Shown one piece after another: positions 44,743 through 53,760 of a stretch of 64,000 nucleotides of DNA. The first letter of the stretch is position 1, and every line of letters begins with the position of its first letter. Source of the DNA: Bradyrhizobium commune (lineage in GTDB: Bacteria; Pseudomonadota; Alphaproteobacteria; Rhizobiales; Xanthobacteraceae); contig NZ_CP061379.1 in assembly GCF_015624505.1 (NCBI RefSeq), forward strand, positions 7,067,001 to 7,131,000. The letters run 5' to 3'. The notes under the pieces are model-generated. The model was not told where the DNA came from and did not search any database. It saw only the letters and a program-made list of their open reading frames with translations. Position numbers and translations under genes: made by a program.

Positions 44743-45948
44743 ATGTATCGGATCGCGCGCGCCGCCTTTGCGGCCGGGCTGCTATCTGCGCTTTTCGTCT
44801 ATCCATCGTCCGCCCAGCAGACCCCGCTCAAGATCGGCGTGCTCTCCGATTTCTCCTCGGTCTATTCCGACATCGGCGGCCAGGGGAATGTCGAAGCCAC
44901 CAAGATGGCGATCGAGGATTTTGGCGGACAGATGTTCGGCAGGCCGATCGACATGGTCTCGGCCGACGCGCTCAACAAGCCCGATGTCGCCTCCACCATC
45001 GCGCGAAAGTGGTGGGAGACCGAGGGCGTCGACATGATCATCGACCTGCCGACCTCGGCCACCGCGCTCGCGGTGATGGAGCTGTCGAAGCAGTACGAGA
45101 AGGTAATGATCGTCACCGATGCCGCAAGTTCCGACATCACCGGAAAATCCTGCTCGCCCTATACCGCGCACTGGACCTACGACACCTATTCCAACGCCCA
45201 CACGGTGGGCAGCGCCATCGTCAAGAACGGCGGCGACAGCTGGTTCTTCCTCACCGCCGACTACGTGTTCGGCCATTCCATCGAGCGCGACACCGGCGAC
45301 GTCGTGAGGGCCGCCGGCGGCAAGGTGCTCGGCAGCGTCAAGCACCCGCTCAACACGGCTGACTTCTCGTCCTTCCTGCTTCAGGCCCAGGCCTCCAAGG
45401 CCAAGATCATCGGGCTTGCCAATGGCGGCGGCGACACCATCAACGCGATCAAGCAGGCTGGCGAGTTCGGCATCGTCGCCGGCGGCCAGAACCTGGCCGC
45501 GATCGTGATGTTCATCTCCGACGTGCACAGCCTGGGGCTGAAGCTCGCACAGGGCCTGATCATCACCGAGGCCTATTACTGGGACCTCAACGACAAGACC
45601 CGTGCCTTCGGCAAGCGCTTCTTGGAGCGCGTCAAGCGCATGCCGACGATGAACCAGGCCGCGACCTACAGCGCGACGCTGCACTACCTGAAGGCGGTGC
45701 AGGCTGCCGGCACCAAGGACACCAAGACCGTGATGGCCAAGATGCGCGAGATGCCGGTGAAGGATGCCTTCACCGACAATGGCATCCTGCGTGAGGACGG
45801 CCGCATGGTGCACAGCATGTTCCTGTTCCAGGTCAAGAAGCCCGAGGAATCCAAGGGCCCGTGGGATTATTACAAGCTGCTCGCCGAGGTTCCCGCCGAC
45901 CAGGCCTTCCGCCCGCTGAAGGACGGCGGCTGCCCGCTCGTGAAGTGA
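44743..45948 (+). CDS. ABC transporter substrate-binding protein (branched-chain amino acid/aromatic acid type)
   Basis: 401 aa. Signal peptide MYRIARAAFAAGLLSALFVYPSSAQ, then TPLKIGVLSDFSSVYSDIGGQGNVEATKMAIEDFGG, a type-I periplasmic fold. GGGGAAAT lies before the ATG. No permease or ATPase is adjacent, as for the binding protein at 27750. A hairpin follows (45965-45993) without a T-run. Divergent from the acyl-CoA ligase, which may use its ligand. Confidence 0.87.
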   Translation: MYRIARAAFAAGLLSALFVYPSSAQQTPLKIGVLSDFSSVYSDIGGQGNVEATKMAIEDFGGQMFGRPIDMVSADALNKPDVASTIARKWWETEGVDMIIDLPTSATALAVMELSKQYEKVMIVTDAASSDITGKSCSPYTAHWTYDTYSNAHTVGSAIVKNGGDSWFFLTADYVFGHSIERDTGDVVRAAGGKVLGSVKHPLNTADFSSFLLQAQASKAKIIGLANGGGDTINAIKQAGEFGIVAGGQNLAAIVMFISDVHSLGLKLAQGLIITEAYYWDLNDKTRAFGKRFLERVKRMPTMNQAATYSATLHYLKAVQAAGTKDTKTVMAKMREMPVKDAFTDNGILREDGRMVHSMFLFQVKKPEESKGPWDYYKLLAEVPADQAFRPLKDGGCPLVK

Positions 45949-45964
45949 GCTCTGCCTCCATCGC

Positions 45965-45993
45965 GGACCTGCCACGCTTCGTGGGGCAGGTCC
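45965..45993 (+). terminator. Hairpin after the binding-protein gene
   Basis: Arms GGACCTGCC and GGCAGGTCC around ACG-CTT-CGT, with a 2-base bulge. No T-run, so it may be an mRNA 3' stabiliser rather than an intrinsic terminator. The remaining 170 bases to 46164 show no gene. Confidence 0.5.
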
Positions 45994-46163
45994 ACGACAT
46001 TGCATCCCGCGGAAAAAACGAGCGAGCGCTCTCTCAGAAAATTCCGGTCGGCCCCCTTTTCCGACGGCCACTCTGTGCGCTAGGAATGAGGACAAGGGCG
46101 CAAAGCCCACGCCTGGATCAATAACAACGGCAAAAGGTCCGGGACGACATTTGGGGAGGCAGC

Positions 46164-46916
46164 GTGAATCTCGCGCGCCGACGACCTTGGACCAACGCGT
46201 TTTCGACAGAAGCGCTGTGCGCGCGCATTCTGGAGCGCCATCGCGACTCCATCCGCGTCCAGAAGCCGCGTCTTGCCGTCGCAAATCTCGCCCGCATCAT
46301 CGACGCCACCCTCACACTCTCCAACAAGCAGGGTTTTCACGCCACGACGCTGCGCCAGCTCGCGGAGGCCTCCGGCCTCAGCATGGGCGGCCTCTATACC
46401 TATATCGACAGCAAGCCCCGGCTGCTGTCGATGATCCTTGGCGAGGTCGCGGCAACCGCGACCGAGGTGCTGACGACGCCGCCCGACGACGTCAGGAATG
46501 ATGCCCACAGGCACCTCGACTGGATCATCGCGACCCACATCCGCATGAGCGAGGCGATGCAGCCCTGGTTCGTGTTCGCCTTCATGGAGGCGAAATCCTT
46601 TCCGCCGGCAGAACGCCAGCGCGCGATCGACATGGAAGCCACCACCGAGAAGATCATCGCCGACGTCCTCCGGCAGGGCGTCGCCAGCGGCGCCTTCGCG
46701 ATCGACCATGTCAGGCTGACGGCGTCGCTGATCAAGCCGCTGCTCCAGGACTGGTACGTGAAGCGCGCCAAGTACCGCAAGCGCGGTACCTCGATCGACG
46801 GCTACATCGACGGCGTCGGCAACTTCGTGAGCGCCGCAGTGTCGGGTGATAGCCGCATCAGCGGACGCGCGTCCGCCGGGGCGCGCGCGAGGCCAAAGCA
46901 GATGGCGCACCCATAG
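46164..46916 (+). CDS. TetR family transcriptional regulator
   Basis: 250 aa starting at GTG 46164, with GGGGAGG 5-6 bases upstream. HTH at about residues 45-90: IIDATLTLSNKQGFHATTLRQLAEASGLSMGGLYTYIDSKPRLLSMIL. It has a longer N-terminus (~38 residues) than most TetR proteins. It lies 20 bases before the permease gene and reads in the same direction, so it is probably the first gene of the sugar-type ABC operon. Confidence 0.9.
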   Translation: MNLARRRPWTNAFSTEALCARILERHRDSIRVQKPRLAVANLARIIDATLTLSNKQGFHATTLRQLAEASGLSMGGLYTYIDSKPRLLSMILGEVAATATEVLTTPPDDVRNDAHRHLDWIIATHIRMSEAMQPWFVFAFMEAKSFPPAERQRAIDMEATTEKIIADVLRQGVASGAFAIDHVRLTASLIKPLLQDWYVKRAKYRKRGTSIDGYIDGVGNFVSAAVSGDSRISGRASAGARARPKQMAHP

Positions 46917-46936
46917 AACGCGGGAAAGACCAGGCG

Positions 46937-47908
46937 ATGCAGCGTTTCCGGTTCAATCAACAAGAGATCGTCTTCGCCGTCTTCGCGCTGCTGTTCCTGG
47001 TGTTCTCGATCTTCCTGAACGGCTTTCTGACGGCAGACAACATGCTGACGCTGCTTCAAAACGTGGCTGTGCTCGGCATCCTCGGGCTTGCCATGGCGAT
47101 CGTCGTGATCGGCCGCGGCATCGACATCTCGCTGATCGCGGCGCTCGCGGTGCCCCCGGGGCTCGTGCTTCAGATGGTGCAGAACGGTCATTCGCTGCCG
47201 TTCTCGCTGCTGACCGCGGTGCTGCTCACGATCGCCTTCGGCCTCATCAATGGCTGGCTGATCGCTTATGCCGAGGTCCCCTCGCTGTTTGCGACACTCG
47301 CAACTGGGCTATTGCTCGCCGGCCTGGGGCAGGCCGCGCTGTTCCAGCTCGACGTCGTGCAGTGGAGCCCGGGCATGAACGGCTTCGAGCGGCTCGGACA
47401 GGGCACCATTCTCGGCATCCCGACCTCGATCGTGATGTTCGCGATCGCCTGCATCGTGGTCGCTGTCCTGCTGCGCCAGACCCGCTGGGGCGCCTATATC
47501 TACGCGATCGGCGACAATCCCTATGCCGCACGTGTCACCGGCATCCCGTCGCGCCCGATCATCGTGCTGCAATATGTGGTCGCCGCGCTGATCGGCTGCT
47601 TCGCCGGCCTGGTGATGGCCGCGTCGGTCAATTCGATGCCGACCCGCGTCTTCAACTCGACGCTGATCTACGACGTCATCCTCGTCGTCGTGCTGGGTGG
47701 CATCGGGCTATCAGGCGGACGCGGCGGCGTGCTGAACGTCATCATCGGCACGCTCCTGATCGGCACCATGCTCAACGGCATGACCATCATGGACATCTCC
47801 TACGCCGGCCAAAATCTCATCAAGGGCGTGGTCCTGCTGCTCGCCGTCATCACGGATTCCTTCCTGAATCCGCGCAACGAAGAAACGGCGCAACAGGGCG
47901 ATATCTGA
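46937..47908 (+). CDS. Sugar ABC transporter permease (RbsC/CUT2 type)
   Basis: 323 aa with eight to ten membrane segments. BPD_transp_2 features: LQNVAVLGILGLAMAIVVIGRGIDISLIAALAV, RQTRWGAYIYAIGDNPYAARVTGIPSRPIIVLQYVV, and VVVLGGIGLSGGRGGVLNVIIGTLLIGTMLNGM. It is the unfused permease; its partner at 49042 carries an extra domain, so the channel is probably a heterodimer. Confidence 0.92.
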   Translation: MQRFRFNQQEIVFAVFALLFLVFSIFLNGFLTADNMLTLLQNVAVLGILGLAMAIVVIGRGIDISLIAALAVPPGLVLQMVQNGHSLPFSLLTAVLLTIAFGLINGWLIAYAEVPSLFATLATGLLLAGLGQAALFQLDVVQWSPGMNGFERLGQGTILGIPTSIVMFAIACIVVAVLLRQTRWGAYIYAIGDNPYAARVTGIPSRPIIVLQYVVAALIGCFAGLVMAASVNSMPTRVFNSTLIYDVILVVVLGGIGLSGGRGGVLNVIIGTLLIGTMLNGMTIMDISYAGQNLIKGVVLLLAVITDSFLNPRNEETAQQGDI

Positions 47909-47948
47909 ACGAGCGGCAAGAACGACAACCATAACCAAGGAGGACGCA

Positions 47949-48965
47949 ATGAAACATCTTGGCAATCCGACAAAGGCGGCTCTGGCCGCACTGGCTCTCT
48001 CGGCAATGACCGCACCGGCTCTGGCCCAGCAGGGCCTGGACGAGCCGTTCCAGAAGCCGTTCAAGGAGGCTCTCGCCGGCAAGACCGTGGCCTATGTGCC
48101 GGTAGCGATGAACTTCGACCTCACCGAGGGCTGGTATGCCGGGCTGAAGAAGGAGCTCGAGCCGTTCGGCGTCAAGTTCGTGATCCGCGACGCCAACTGG
48201 AACACCAACGCCGGCGCGCAGGCCGTCACATCGCTGATCTCCGAGAAGCCGGCGGTGATGGTGGTGCATAATCCGGACGTGCAGACCTACGCCAAGCTGC
48301 TGCAGCGCGCCGAGAACGAAGGCATCTACGTCATCCAGATCAACATGGGCTCCGCGTATCGCAGCTCGGCCTTCGTCGGCGCCAACTGGGTCGAGATCGG
48401 TGAACGCCAGACCGAAGGGGTGGTCAAGGCCTGCGAGGGCAAGTCGAACAAGATCGCGATCATCCAGGGTGCGCTCTCGGCCGCCGCGAGCGCATACACG
48501 CTCAAGGGCGTCGAGAACGTGCTCGCCAAGCATCCCGAGATCAAGGTGGTGTCGAGCCAGGCCGCCGATTGGGACGCCGCCAAGGCCAAGGCGATCACGC
48601 AGACGGTGTTGAAGCAGAATCCCGATCTCTGCGGCATCGTCGGCTTCTGGGACGGCATGGACATCGGCACCGCTGCCGCGGTCAAGGAAGCGGGCCTCAC
48701 CGGAAAAGTGTTCCTCGCCACATCGGGCGGCGGCGAGCGCAAGGGCGCCTGCGAGCTGGTGAAGTCCGGCGCGTTCGACCTCAACATGAGCTACGACGTT
48801 CCGACCCAGGCGGCGCAGATGGCAGGCACGATCAAATGGCTGCTGTCGTCGGGCGCCAAGCCCGGCTCGGTCAAGGGCTCGGAATACACCACGCTGATTC
48901 CGATCACCAAGGAGAACGCCGACAGTGCCACGGCCTGCTGGAATCTCAGCGACCTGAAGAAATAG
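47949..48965 (+). CDS. Sugar ABC transporter substrate-binding protein (CUT2 type)
   Basis: 338 aa type-I periplasmic binding protein. Signal peptide ends near APALAQQ. KTVAYVPVAMNFDLTEGWYAGLKKELEPFGVKFVIRDANWNTNAGAQAVTSLISEKPAVMVVHNPD is the typical Peripla_BP_4 N-lobe. AAGGAGG precedes the ATG. Ligand unknown; the linked SMP-30-like proteins suggest a sugar lactone, aldonate or similar compound. Placed between the two permease genes. Confidence 0.9.
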   Translation: MKHLGNPTKAALAALALSAMTAPALAQQGLDEPFQKPFKEALAGKTVAYVPVAMNFDLTEGWYAGLKKELEPFGVKFVIRDANWNTNAGAQAVTSLISEKPAVMVVHNPDVQTYAKLLQRAENEGIYVIQINMGSAYRSSAFVGANWVEIGERQTEGVVKACEGKSNKIAIIQGALSAAASAYTLKGVENVLAKHPEIKVVSSQAADWDAAKAKAITQTVLKQNPDLCGIVGFWDGMDIGTAAAVKEAGLTGKVFLATSGGGERKGACELVKSGAFDLNMSYDVPTQAAQMAGTIKWLLSSGAKPGSVKGSEYTTLIPITKENADSATACWNLSDLKK

Positions 48966-48979
48966 TCCGACGCTGACGC

Positions 48980-49015
48980 GCGAGATCCCAGGACATCAAA
49001 GCCCGGGGATCTCGC
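48980..49015 (+). terminator. Intercistronic hairpin after the binding-protein gene
   Basis: Perfect 10-base arms GCGAGATCCC (48980-48989) and GGGATCTCGC (49006-49015) with a 16-base loop and no T-run. It may raise binding-protein mRNA relative to downstream genes. Confidence 0.6.
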
Positions 49016-49041
49016 TCCCAACAGTTCCCCTCCCTGCTGGA

Positions 49042-51165
49042 ATGCCGATGCGCGATACCCTGACAAGCCTGCGTTACCGCTACTGGCCGGATCATCTGCT
49101 CGGCGAAATCCTGTCCAAGCGATGGACCGAGACGGCCATCCCGGTCATCCTGCTCCTCATCGTTGGCTTCGCATTCAGCCGATCCATCGACAACTTCCTG
49201 TCGCCGGCGAGCCTTGCCGACACCGCGCGCCAGGCCGGAGAGATCGGCTTCATCGCGCTCGGGCTGGCGCTGGTCGTCATCGTCGGCGGCATCGATCTGT
49301 CTGTTGGTTCGATCTTCGCACTGACGGATTTCTGCGCGCTCTATTTGCTCGACGTCGCGGGCTGGCCAGTTCCGGCGGTGGTCGTCGCCACGCTGCTCTG
49401 CGGCGCGCTGCTTGGTGCCGTCAACGGCATCCTGGTCGGATATCTGCGGCTGCGCGCCTTCATCACCACGTTGATCACCCTGATCATCTACCGCTCGGCC
49501 TATGATCTCCTGATCCAGCGCTACTCCAACGCGATCGCGTCGGCCTTCCCCGACATCCCGTCCTGGGATTTCATCGGCGGCGGCAGCATCTTCGGCATTC
49601 CGACCGTGGCGCTTGCCTACATCGTCATCGCCGTCTTTGGTCATATCTTCATGACCCGGCTGCGTCCGGGCTGGCACATTACCGCGATCGGCGGCTCGCG
49701 CCGCTCGGCTTACAATTCCGGCATTCCCGTTCGCCGCACCATTGCGCTCTGTTATGTCGCAAGCGGTGTGCTGACCAGCATCGGCGCGCTGTTCTTCGCG
49801 TCCCGCCTCGGCACCGTCGGCGGCGACATCGGCGTTGGCCTCGAGGTCATCGTGCTGACCGCGACCGTGCTCGGCGGCATCACGCTTGGTGGCGGCAAGG
49901 GCTCGGTCGCCAAATCGGCCGTCGGCGTGCTGATCGTGCTCCTGATCACCAATGGTCTCACGACCATGAATGCGCGCGGTGGCGTTAACCGCATGGCGCT
50001 GGCTGGCATCCTGCTTGTCGCCGCGATGGTGGACATCCGCTGGCAGAAGAACCGGACCCGCATCATCAGCAAGGTCTATGTCGCGCCGACCTACCACGCG
50101 CTGCCGCCCCCGCCGCCGACCGAGATCGGACAAGGCGGGCCGTTCGAGCAGAACGACAAGCTGCGTCACGTCGAGTCGATCGGCCTCGGCCGCATCGAGG
50201 CGCCGGAGGACGTCATCCTCGATCGCCACGACAATCTCTATGCCGGCTCACGTCACGGCGACATCATGCGCTTTCTCGCGCCCGACTACCAGAAGATGGA
50301 GGTGTTCGCCCATATCGGCGGCCAGCCGCTCGGCATGGCGTTCGACCGGGAGGACAATCTCTACGCCTGCATCGGCGGCATGGGGCTCTATCGCATCAAG
50401 CCGGATGGCACGGTGGAGAAGGCGACCGACGAGACCAACCGCAGCCTGCGCTCGGTCAACGACGACAGCCGCCTGCGGCTCGCCGACGATCTCGACATCA
50501 CCGACGACGGCCTGATCTTCTTCTCCGAGGCGACGGTGCGCTACGAGATGGACGAATGGCCGATCGACGGGCTGGAAGCGCGCGGCAACGGCCGCATCAT
50601 CTCCTACGACACCAAGACCGGGACGACACGCACCGAGCTGCGCGGCCTCAAATTCCCCAACGGCATCTGCGTCGCCAGCGACGGCCAGTCGATCCTGTTC
50701 GCCGAGACGTTTGGCTGCTCGATCAAGCGCTATTGGTTCGCGGGGCCGAAGAAGGGCGCGGTCGAGGTGGTCATGGACAATCTGCCGGGCTACCCCGACA
50801 ACATCAATCTCGCTTCCGACGGCAATTACTGGCTGGCGCTGGTCGGCATGCGCAGCCCCTCACTCGACCTCGCCTGGAAGATGCCAGGCTTCCGGCGCCG
50901 CATGGCCAAGCGCGTGCCGGTCGACGAATGGCTGTTCCCCAACATCAACACCGGCTGCGTGGTCAAGTTCAACGAGCAGGGCAGAATCGTCGAATCGTTC
51001 TGGGACCTGCACGGCGAGAACCACCCGATGATCACCTCGATGCGTGAGCATCGCGGCTATCTCTATCTCGGCGGCATCCTGAACAACCGGATCGGCCGCT
51101 ACAAGCTCGACAACGCCGATCCGACCTTCGTCCAGTATGACAAGCGATGGGGGAAGCTGTCGTGA
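49042..51165 (+). CDS. Fusion of a CUT2 ABC permease with an SMP-30/strictosidine-synthase-like beta-propeller
   Basis: 707 aa. Residues ~30-335 are an RbsC-type permease (EIGFIALGLALVVIVGGIDLSVGSIFALTDF, GWHITAIGGSRRSAYNSGIPV, VLGGITLGGGKGSVAKSAVGVLIV). A charged stretch and a Pro-rich linker (355-360) lead to a beta-propeller (about 375-705). The SMP-30 metal ligands appear intact: Glu389 (APED), Asn540 (FPNG) and Asp586 (YPDN). Usual permeases of this family end near residue 330. There is no stop or frameshift at the junction. By family topology the propeller would be cytoplasmic. It may act on the imported sugar lactone; inference. Confidence 0.9.
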   Translation: MPMRDTLTSLRYRYWPDHLLGEILSKRWTETAIPVILLLIVGFAFSRSIDNFLSPASLADTARQAGEIGFIALGLALVVIVGGIDLSVGSIFALTDFCALYLLDVAGWPVPAVVVATLLCGALLGAVNGILVGYLRLRAFITTLITLIIYRSAYDLLIQRYSNAIASAFPDIPSWDFIGGGSIFGIPTVALAYIVIAVFGHIFMTRLRPGWHITAIGGSRRSAYNSGIPVRRTIALCYVASGVLTSIGALFFASRLGTVGGDIGVGLEVIVLTATVLGGITLGGGKGSVAKSAVGVLIVLLITNGLTTMNARGGVNRMALAGILLVAAMVDIRWQKNRTRIISKVYVAPTYHALPPPPPTEIGQGGPFEQNDKLRHVESIGLGRIEAPEDVILDRHDNLYAGSRHGDIMRFLAPDYQKMEVFAHIGGQPLGMAFDREDNLYACIGGMGLYRIKPDGTVEKATDETNRSLRSVNDDSRLRLADDLDITDDGLIFFSEATVRYEMDEWPIDGLEARGNGRIISYDTKTGTTRTELRGLKFPNGICVASDGQSILFAETFGCSIKRYWFAGPKKGAVEVVMDNLPGYPDNINLASDGNYWLALVGMRSPSLDLAWKMPGFRRRMAKRVPVDEWLFPNINTGCVVKFNEQGRIVESFWDLHGENHPMITSMREHRGYLYLGGILNNRIGRYKLDNADPTFVQYDKRWGKLS

Positions 51166-52259
51166 TCGCTGCCGTCAGAGAGTTCGCCAACCGCTTTCTC
51201 GGACGCGGCGACGCCACCATCACCGTGCCGTCCTTCGACGGCGCGCTGAAGCCGAACCAGAAGCTCGAAGCTGCCGAGACCTTGCTCACCTGCGAGGCGC
51301 CGGAAGATCTCGCCACCGACGGCCACAACCTCTTTCTCGCCGACGGGCGGAGGCTGTTGTCCCTGAACGGCGGTTCGGCCTCGGACGTGCGCAGCTTCGA
51401 GCGGCAGATCTCGGCGCTATGCGTTCTTCCCGGCGGCGGTCTTGCCGTCGCGCTCGGCGGGCGCGAGGTGCGGCTCTATCCGAGTCCCACGGCCGTGCAG
51501 CCAAGCGTGACGTTTGCCGATGCAGCGTTCAATGCGATCAACGCGCTCGCGCTGGCGGAAGACAACACCCTGATCGCGACAGATGGGTCCGCCAATTGCG
51601 GCGTCGACGACTGGGCGCGCGATCTGCTGGAGCTCAACCGGAGCGGCCGCGTCTACCGGCTCGATCCCGCCGGCAAGACCGTCACACGATTGGCCCAGGG
51701 GCTCGGTTACGCCTTCGGCGCCTGCGCCCATGGCGAGGGCACGCTGGTCAGCGAGAGCTGGCGTCATCGCCTCGTGCTCTTAGCGCCTGGAGCAGCGCCG
51801 CGCGCGGTGCTCGCTCACCTCCCCGTCTATCCGTCGCGGCTATCCAAGGCTTCTGGCGGCGGCTACTGGCTCACCGCCTTCACCGCGCGCACCCAGCTCG
51901 TTGAGTTCGTGCTGCGCGAGCCCGGCTACCGGCGCCGCATGATGGCGGAGATCGCCCCGGAATATTGGGTTGCGCCGCGCTTGCGCTCCGGCTTGTCGTT
52001 CAAGGAGCCGATGCAGGGCGCCCACATCAAGACCATGGGCGTCATCAAGCCGTGGGCGCCGCCGCGCTCCTATGGCCTCATCATCCGCCTCGATGCCGAC
52101 GGCCAGCCGCTCTATTCGCTACACAGCCGGGTCGACGGCATCAATCACGGCATCGTCGCGGCCATCGAGATGGGCGACGATCTCATCCTGATCGCCAAGG
52201 GACCGGGCCGTGTCCTGAGACTGCCGCTGAGCGGACTTGCCGAGGAGTTTCGCCCATGA
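51162..52259 (+). CDS. SMP-30/strictosidine-synthase-like beta-propeller with changed metal ligands
   Basis: 365 aa from GTG 51162, which overlaps the previous stop as GTGA and has GGGGGAAG upstream; ATG 51147 is an alternative. It is similar in order to the fused propeller (EAPEDLATDGHNLFLADG, VLREPGYRRRMMAEIAPEYWV). However, the FPNG ligand is YAFG here and YPDN is YPSR, so two of three metal positions are lost while APED is kept. It is probably non-catalytic or has a different role, for example binding the fused propeller. No signal peptide. Confidence 0.82.
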   Translation: MIAAVREFANRFLGRGDATITVPSFDGALKPNQKLEAAETLLTCEAPEDLATDGHNLFLADGRRLLSLNGGSASDVRSFERQISALCVLPGGGLAVALGGREVRLYPSPTAVQPSVTFADAAFNAINALALAEDNTLIATDGSANCGVDDWARDLLELNRSGRVYRLDPAGKTVTRLAQGLGYAFGACAHGEGTLVSESWRHRLVLLAPGAAPRAVLAHLPVYPSRLSKASGGGYWLTAFTARTQLVEFVLREPGYRRRMMAEIAPEYWVAPRLRSGLSFKEPMQGAHIKTMGVIKPWAPPRSYGLIIRLDADGQPLYSLHSRVDGINHGIVAAIEMGDDLILIAKGPGRVLRLPLSGLAEEFRP

Positions 52260-53752
52260 GCGACGTCGTGCTCTCGCTGCGCAAGGCGACAAAACTCTAT
52301 GCCGGCGTCCCCGCCATCGACGGCGTCGATTTCGAGCTCCGTCGCGGCGAGATCCATGCGCTGGTCGGCGAGAACGGCGCCGGCAAGTCGACCCTGACCA
52401 AGGTGATGGCGGGCGTGGTGACGCTGACCTCGGGCGCGATGACGATCGACGGCGCCGACGTCGCGCCGAAGACGCCGCTGGAGGCGCGCAATCTCGGCAT
52501 CGCCATGGTTTTCCAGGAGAATAGCCTGGTGCCGACCATGACGGTGGCGCAGAACCTGTTCCTCGGGCAAGAGAAATTCTACAACCGCCTGCGCGGCATC
52601 TACATCGCCGCGCAGCAGTTTCTGCAATCGCTCAATTTCGACGTCACACCGACCGCGACCGTCAGCGGACTTGGCGCGGCCAAGAAGCAGATGGTCGAGA
52701 TCGCCCGCGCGGTGCTGCACCGCGCCAAGGTCATCATCTTCGACGAGCCGACCGCGTCGCTGACGCCGGAGGAGAAGAAATATTTCTTCGATCTCGTTCG
52801 CGACCTCAAGAAGCGTGGCGTCTCGATCGTCTTCATCTCGCATGCGCTCGAGGAGGCGCTGCTGCTGGCCGACCGCATCACGGTGCTGCGCGACGGCAAG
52901 CATGTCGTCACCGACGATGCCGCCAAATTCGACCGTGCCGCGATCGTGCAGGCCATGGTGGGGCGCGACCTCTCCAACACGCTCTACGGCGCGCGCAAGA
53001 GCAGCGTGCGGCCGGCCGGCGCGCGCGTGCTCACGGTGCAGAACCTGAAGATGGCTCCGATGGTGAAGAACAATTCGCTGTCGGTGTTCGCGGGGCAGAT
53101 CACCGGCGTGTTCGGCCTCGTCGGCGCCGGCCGCACCGAAACCTTCAAGATCGTCGCCGGTGTGCTGAAGCGCGACTTCTTCCATGGCGGCGAGATCTTG
53201 CTGCACGACAAGCCGGTGCGCTACCGGGTGCCGGCGCCGGCGGTCAAGGCCGGCATTGCCTATGTGACCGAAGACCGCAAAGTCGAGGGTTTCTTCGAGA
53301 CCGCCTCGATCGGGCGCAACATCTATCTCGGCCTGCTGTCGAAATTTCCCAGCGGTCGGATGATGCTGTCGCGGCGGGAAACTGATGCCGTCGGCAAGAG
53401 CTGGATCGAGAAGCTCAGGGTTCGCGCCATCGGCGACCACGGCAAGGTGGTCGAGCTCTCCGGCGGCAACCAGCAGAAGGTCGTGATCGCGAAATCGCTG
53501 GTGCAGGAGCCCGACCTGATCATCTTCGACGAGCCGACCCGCGGCGTCGATGTCGGCGCCATCGTCGAGATCCACGAGCTGATCAACCGGCTCGCCGACG
53601 AGGGCAAGGCGGTCGTCGTCATCTCATCCTACCTGCCCGAGATCATGGCGCTCTCCGACCGGATCCTGGTCTCGCGCCAGGGCAAGGTCGTCGAGGAGTT
53701 TTCGGCGCTGGAGGCGACCGAAGAGAAGATCATGTACGCCGCGATCCACTGA
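52256..53752 (+). CDS. Sugar ABC transporter ATP-binding protein (RbsA/CUT2 type)
   Basis: 498 aa with two ATPase domains. First: Walker A GENGAGKST, Walker B IIFDEPTASLT, but a weak signature (VSGLGAAKKQMVEI). Second: the degenerate Walker A GLVGAGRTE usual for RbsA, signature LSGGNQQKV, Walker B IIFDEPTRGVD. It overlaps the preceding stop by 4 bases and is the last gene of the operon. A single ATPase serves the two unlike permeases. Confidence 0.92.
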   Translation: MSDVVLSLRKATKLYAGVPAIDGVDFELRRGEIHALVGENGAGKSTLTKVMAGVVTLTSGAMTIDGADVAPKTPLEARNLGIAMVFQENSLVPTMTVAQNLFLGQEKFYNRLRGIYIAAQQFLQSLNFDVTPTATVSGLGAAKKQMVEIARAVLHRAKVIIFDEPTASLTPEEKKYFFDLVRDLKKRGVSIVFISHALEEALLLADRITVLRDGKHVVTDDAAKFDRAAIVQAMVGRDLSNTLYGARKSSVRPAGARVLTVQNLKMAPMVKNNSLSVFAGQITGVFGLVGAGRTETFKIVAGVLKRDFFHGGEILLHDKPVRYRVPAPAVKAGIAYVTEDRKVEGFFETASIGRNIYLGLLSKFPSGRMMLSRRETDAVGKSWIEKLRVRAIGDHGKVVELSGGNQQKVVIAKSLVQEPDLIIFDEPTRGVDVGAIVEIHELINRLADEGKAVVVISSYLPEIMALSDRILVSRQGKVVEEFSALEATEEKIMYAAIH

Positions 53753-53760
53753 AGGAGCAC

